Assembly: GCA_050260095.1 (NCBI GenBank)
Contig: JBLNBQ010000179.1
Location: 1 to 61,819 of the forward strand
From: JBLNBQ01 sp050260095
GTDB lineage: Bacteria > Bacillota > UBA5301 > DYFA01
Length of the DNA stretch: 61,819 nucleotides
Reading direction: 5' to 3'
Within the stretch, counting starts at the first letter, position 1, and each line of letters begins with the position of its first letter. Shown here in pieces: positions 61,338 through 61,819 of this stretch. The translations under genes and the position numbers were made by a program. The notes below the pieces were generated by a model. That model was not told where the DNA came from. It made no database searches and saw only the letters and a list, made by a program, of their open reading frames with translations.

Positions 61338-61536
61338 CTGGCTTACGATCCCGGAGGCCTGCTCCTATCTCAAAGTTTCCCGCTCGACCCTCTACAATTG
61401 GGAGAAAACGGGCCGCCTGGCAATGTTCAGGTTTGGCGGGATGGTGCGCATCCGCCGGGACGACCTCAATCGCCTCGCCCGTACCAGGACGCAAGTGAAA
61501 GGCCCCGGAGAAGAGGAGAGGCAGTCCCCGGAGTAA
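61324..61536 (+). CDS. Small excisionase-type helix-turn-helix protein
   Basis: 70 residues from GTG 61324 (GGAGGGGGAG upstream, overlapping the aldolase by 14 bp). DWLTIPEACSYLKVSRSTLYN is a MerR-like/HTH_17 DNA-binding helix pair, followed by the wing RFGGMVRIRRDDLNRL, then a polar tail. It could be a pathway regulator or an excisionase remnant. Its coupling to the operon argues for a local regulator. Confidence 0.8.
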   Translation: MAEIDWLTIPEACSYLKVSRSTLYNWEKTGRLAMFRFGGMVRIRRDDLNRLARTRTQVKGPGEEERQSPE

Positions 61537-61559
61537 AGGCGAAGCAACTGGCGCCCTGT

Positions 61560-61819
61560 GGAGCTTCCGCTGGGGGAGGCAGCTGATCCGGCGCCGATTC
61601 GCCGCGACGAAGCACACCCCAACCCTTGCGATGAGTTCGGCGAGACGGACAGACGCGGAAGTGGGGGGGGCCCGCGGGCGGGGGGTGGGGGCCCCCCCGC
61701 CGGGTGGGGCCCCCCCACTTCCGCGTCTGTCCGTCTCGCCGAACTCATCGCAAGGGTTGGGGTGTGCTTCGTCGCGGCGAATCGGCGCCGGATCAGCTGC
61801 CTCCCCCAGCGGAAGCTCC
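61560..61819. repeat. Perfect inverted repeat, 110-bp arms, reaching the last base
   Basis: Bases 61560-61669 are the exact reverse complement of 61710-61819, around a 40-bp core of almost pure G/C (61670-61709). The right arm stops at the end of the window. No transposase or terminal-repeat context is present. A fold-back assembly or amplification artefact at a contig end is the simplest reading. Confidence 0.9.

Noticed and set aside
61392..61748. Minus-strand frame across the terminal palindrome
   Set aside because: Lies in the inverted repeat and its G/C core, which is probably an assembly artefact.
61560..61819. Transposon terminal inverted repeats or telomere-like hairpin
   Set aside because: Arms are perfect, adjacent and end exactly at the window edge without any transposase or target duplication; an artefact is simpler.

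Overview
The window looks like a piece of a high-GC, endospore-forming, anaerobic Firmicute-type bacterium. The evidence for sporulation is a gerA-gerB-gerC germinant-receptor operon, an alpha/beta small acid-soluble spore protein and LonB. The evidence for an anaerobic, H2- and C1-linked metabolism is a membrane-bound uptake [NiFe] hydrogenase with its hyp genes, formate-THF ligase, FolD, FdhD, NfnAB, an HdrB/HdrC-like protein, a 2[4Fe-4S] ferredoxin and the B12-dependent glutamate mutase/methylaspartate route. I cannot name the species. One secreted protein looks like an outer-membrane beta-barrel, which would be notable in a spore-former.

Layout. 1-5.3 kb: end of a glutamate-synthase domain-3 gene, an HdrB-HdrC fusion, an IclR regulator and small membrane, CBM25 and TPR proteins. 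5.5-6.9 kb: glnA on the minus strand, divergent from 7.2-17.0 kb, which carries the hydrogenase structural genes (small, large, cytochrome b, protease) and hypA-B-F-C-D-E. 17.0-18.5 kb: a REC-GGDEF diguanylate cyclase. 18.6-19.03 kb: a non-coding array of about nine degenerate hairpin units closed by a T-run. 19.1-30.5 kb: cell-wall amidase, murI, then glutamate mutase S, murD, mutL, glutamate mutase E, methylaspartate ammonia-lyase, an unusual P-loop/AlaRS-SAD-like protein, rph and rdgB. 30.5-35.7 kb: tRNA-Pro, -Arg, -His, gerABC, tRNA-Leu and a SASP gene. 35.7-44.6 kb: a protein-quality-control block, tig-clpP-clpX-lonB-(beta-barrel protein)-lon. 44.7-53.9 kb: PilZ protein, nfnAB, fhs, ndk, folD, fdhD, ferredoxin, a histidine phosphatase and cca (minus). 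54.1-61.5 kb: an apparent eight-gene operon of two TPR-module proteins, two PaaK-like AMP-forming ligases, an amidohydrolase, a DHQ-synthase-II/GriH-like enzyme, a GriI/DhnA-like aldolase and a small HTH protein. 61.56-61.82 kb: a perfect 110-bp-arm inverted repeat running to the last base.

How the parts fit. The hydrogenase would feed electrons to the quinone pool through cytochrome b, and the Hyp proteins build and insert the Fe(CN)2CO-Ni site. Nfn, Fhs, FolD and FdhD suggest THF-linked one-carbon and formate metabolism with electron bifurcation. The glutamate mutase block converts L-glutamate to mesaconate and ammonia; embedded in it are two D-glutamate wall genes (murI, murD), so one transcription unit handles glutamate both for fermentation and for peptidoglycan. 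GGDEF and PilZ proteins give a c-di-GMP circuit.

The two most interesting items are (1) the 54-61.5 kb operon, whose GriI/GriH-like pair plus two adenylating ligases and an amidohydrolase is the expected tool-kit for a 3-amino-4-hydroxybenzoate-derived, possibly benzoxazole-type, metabolite, and (2) the hairpin array at 18.6-19.03 kb, in which stems differ in sequence but keep pairing through compensatory changes.
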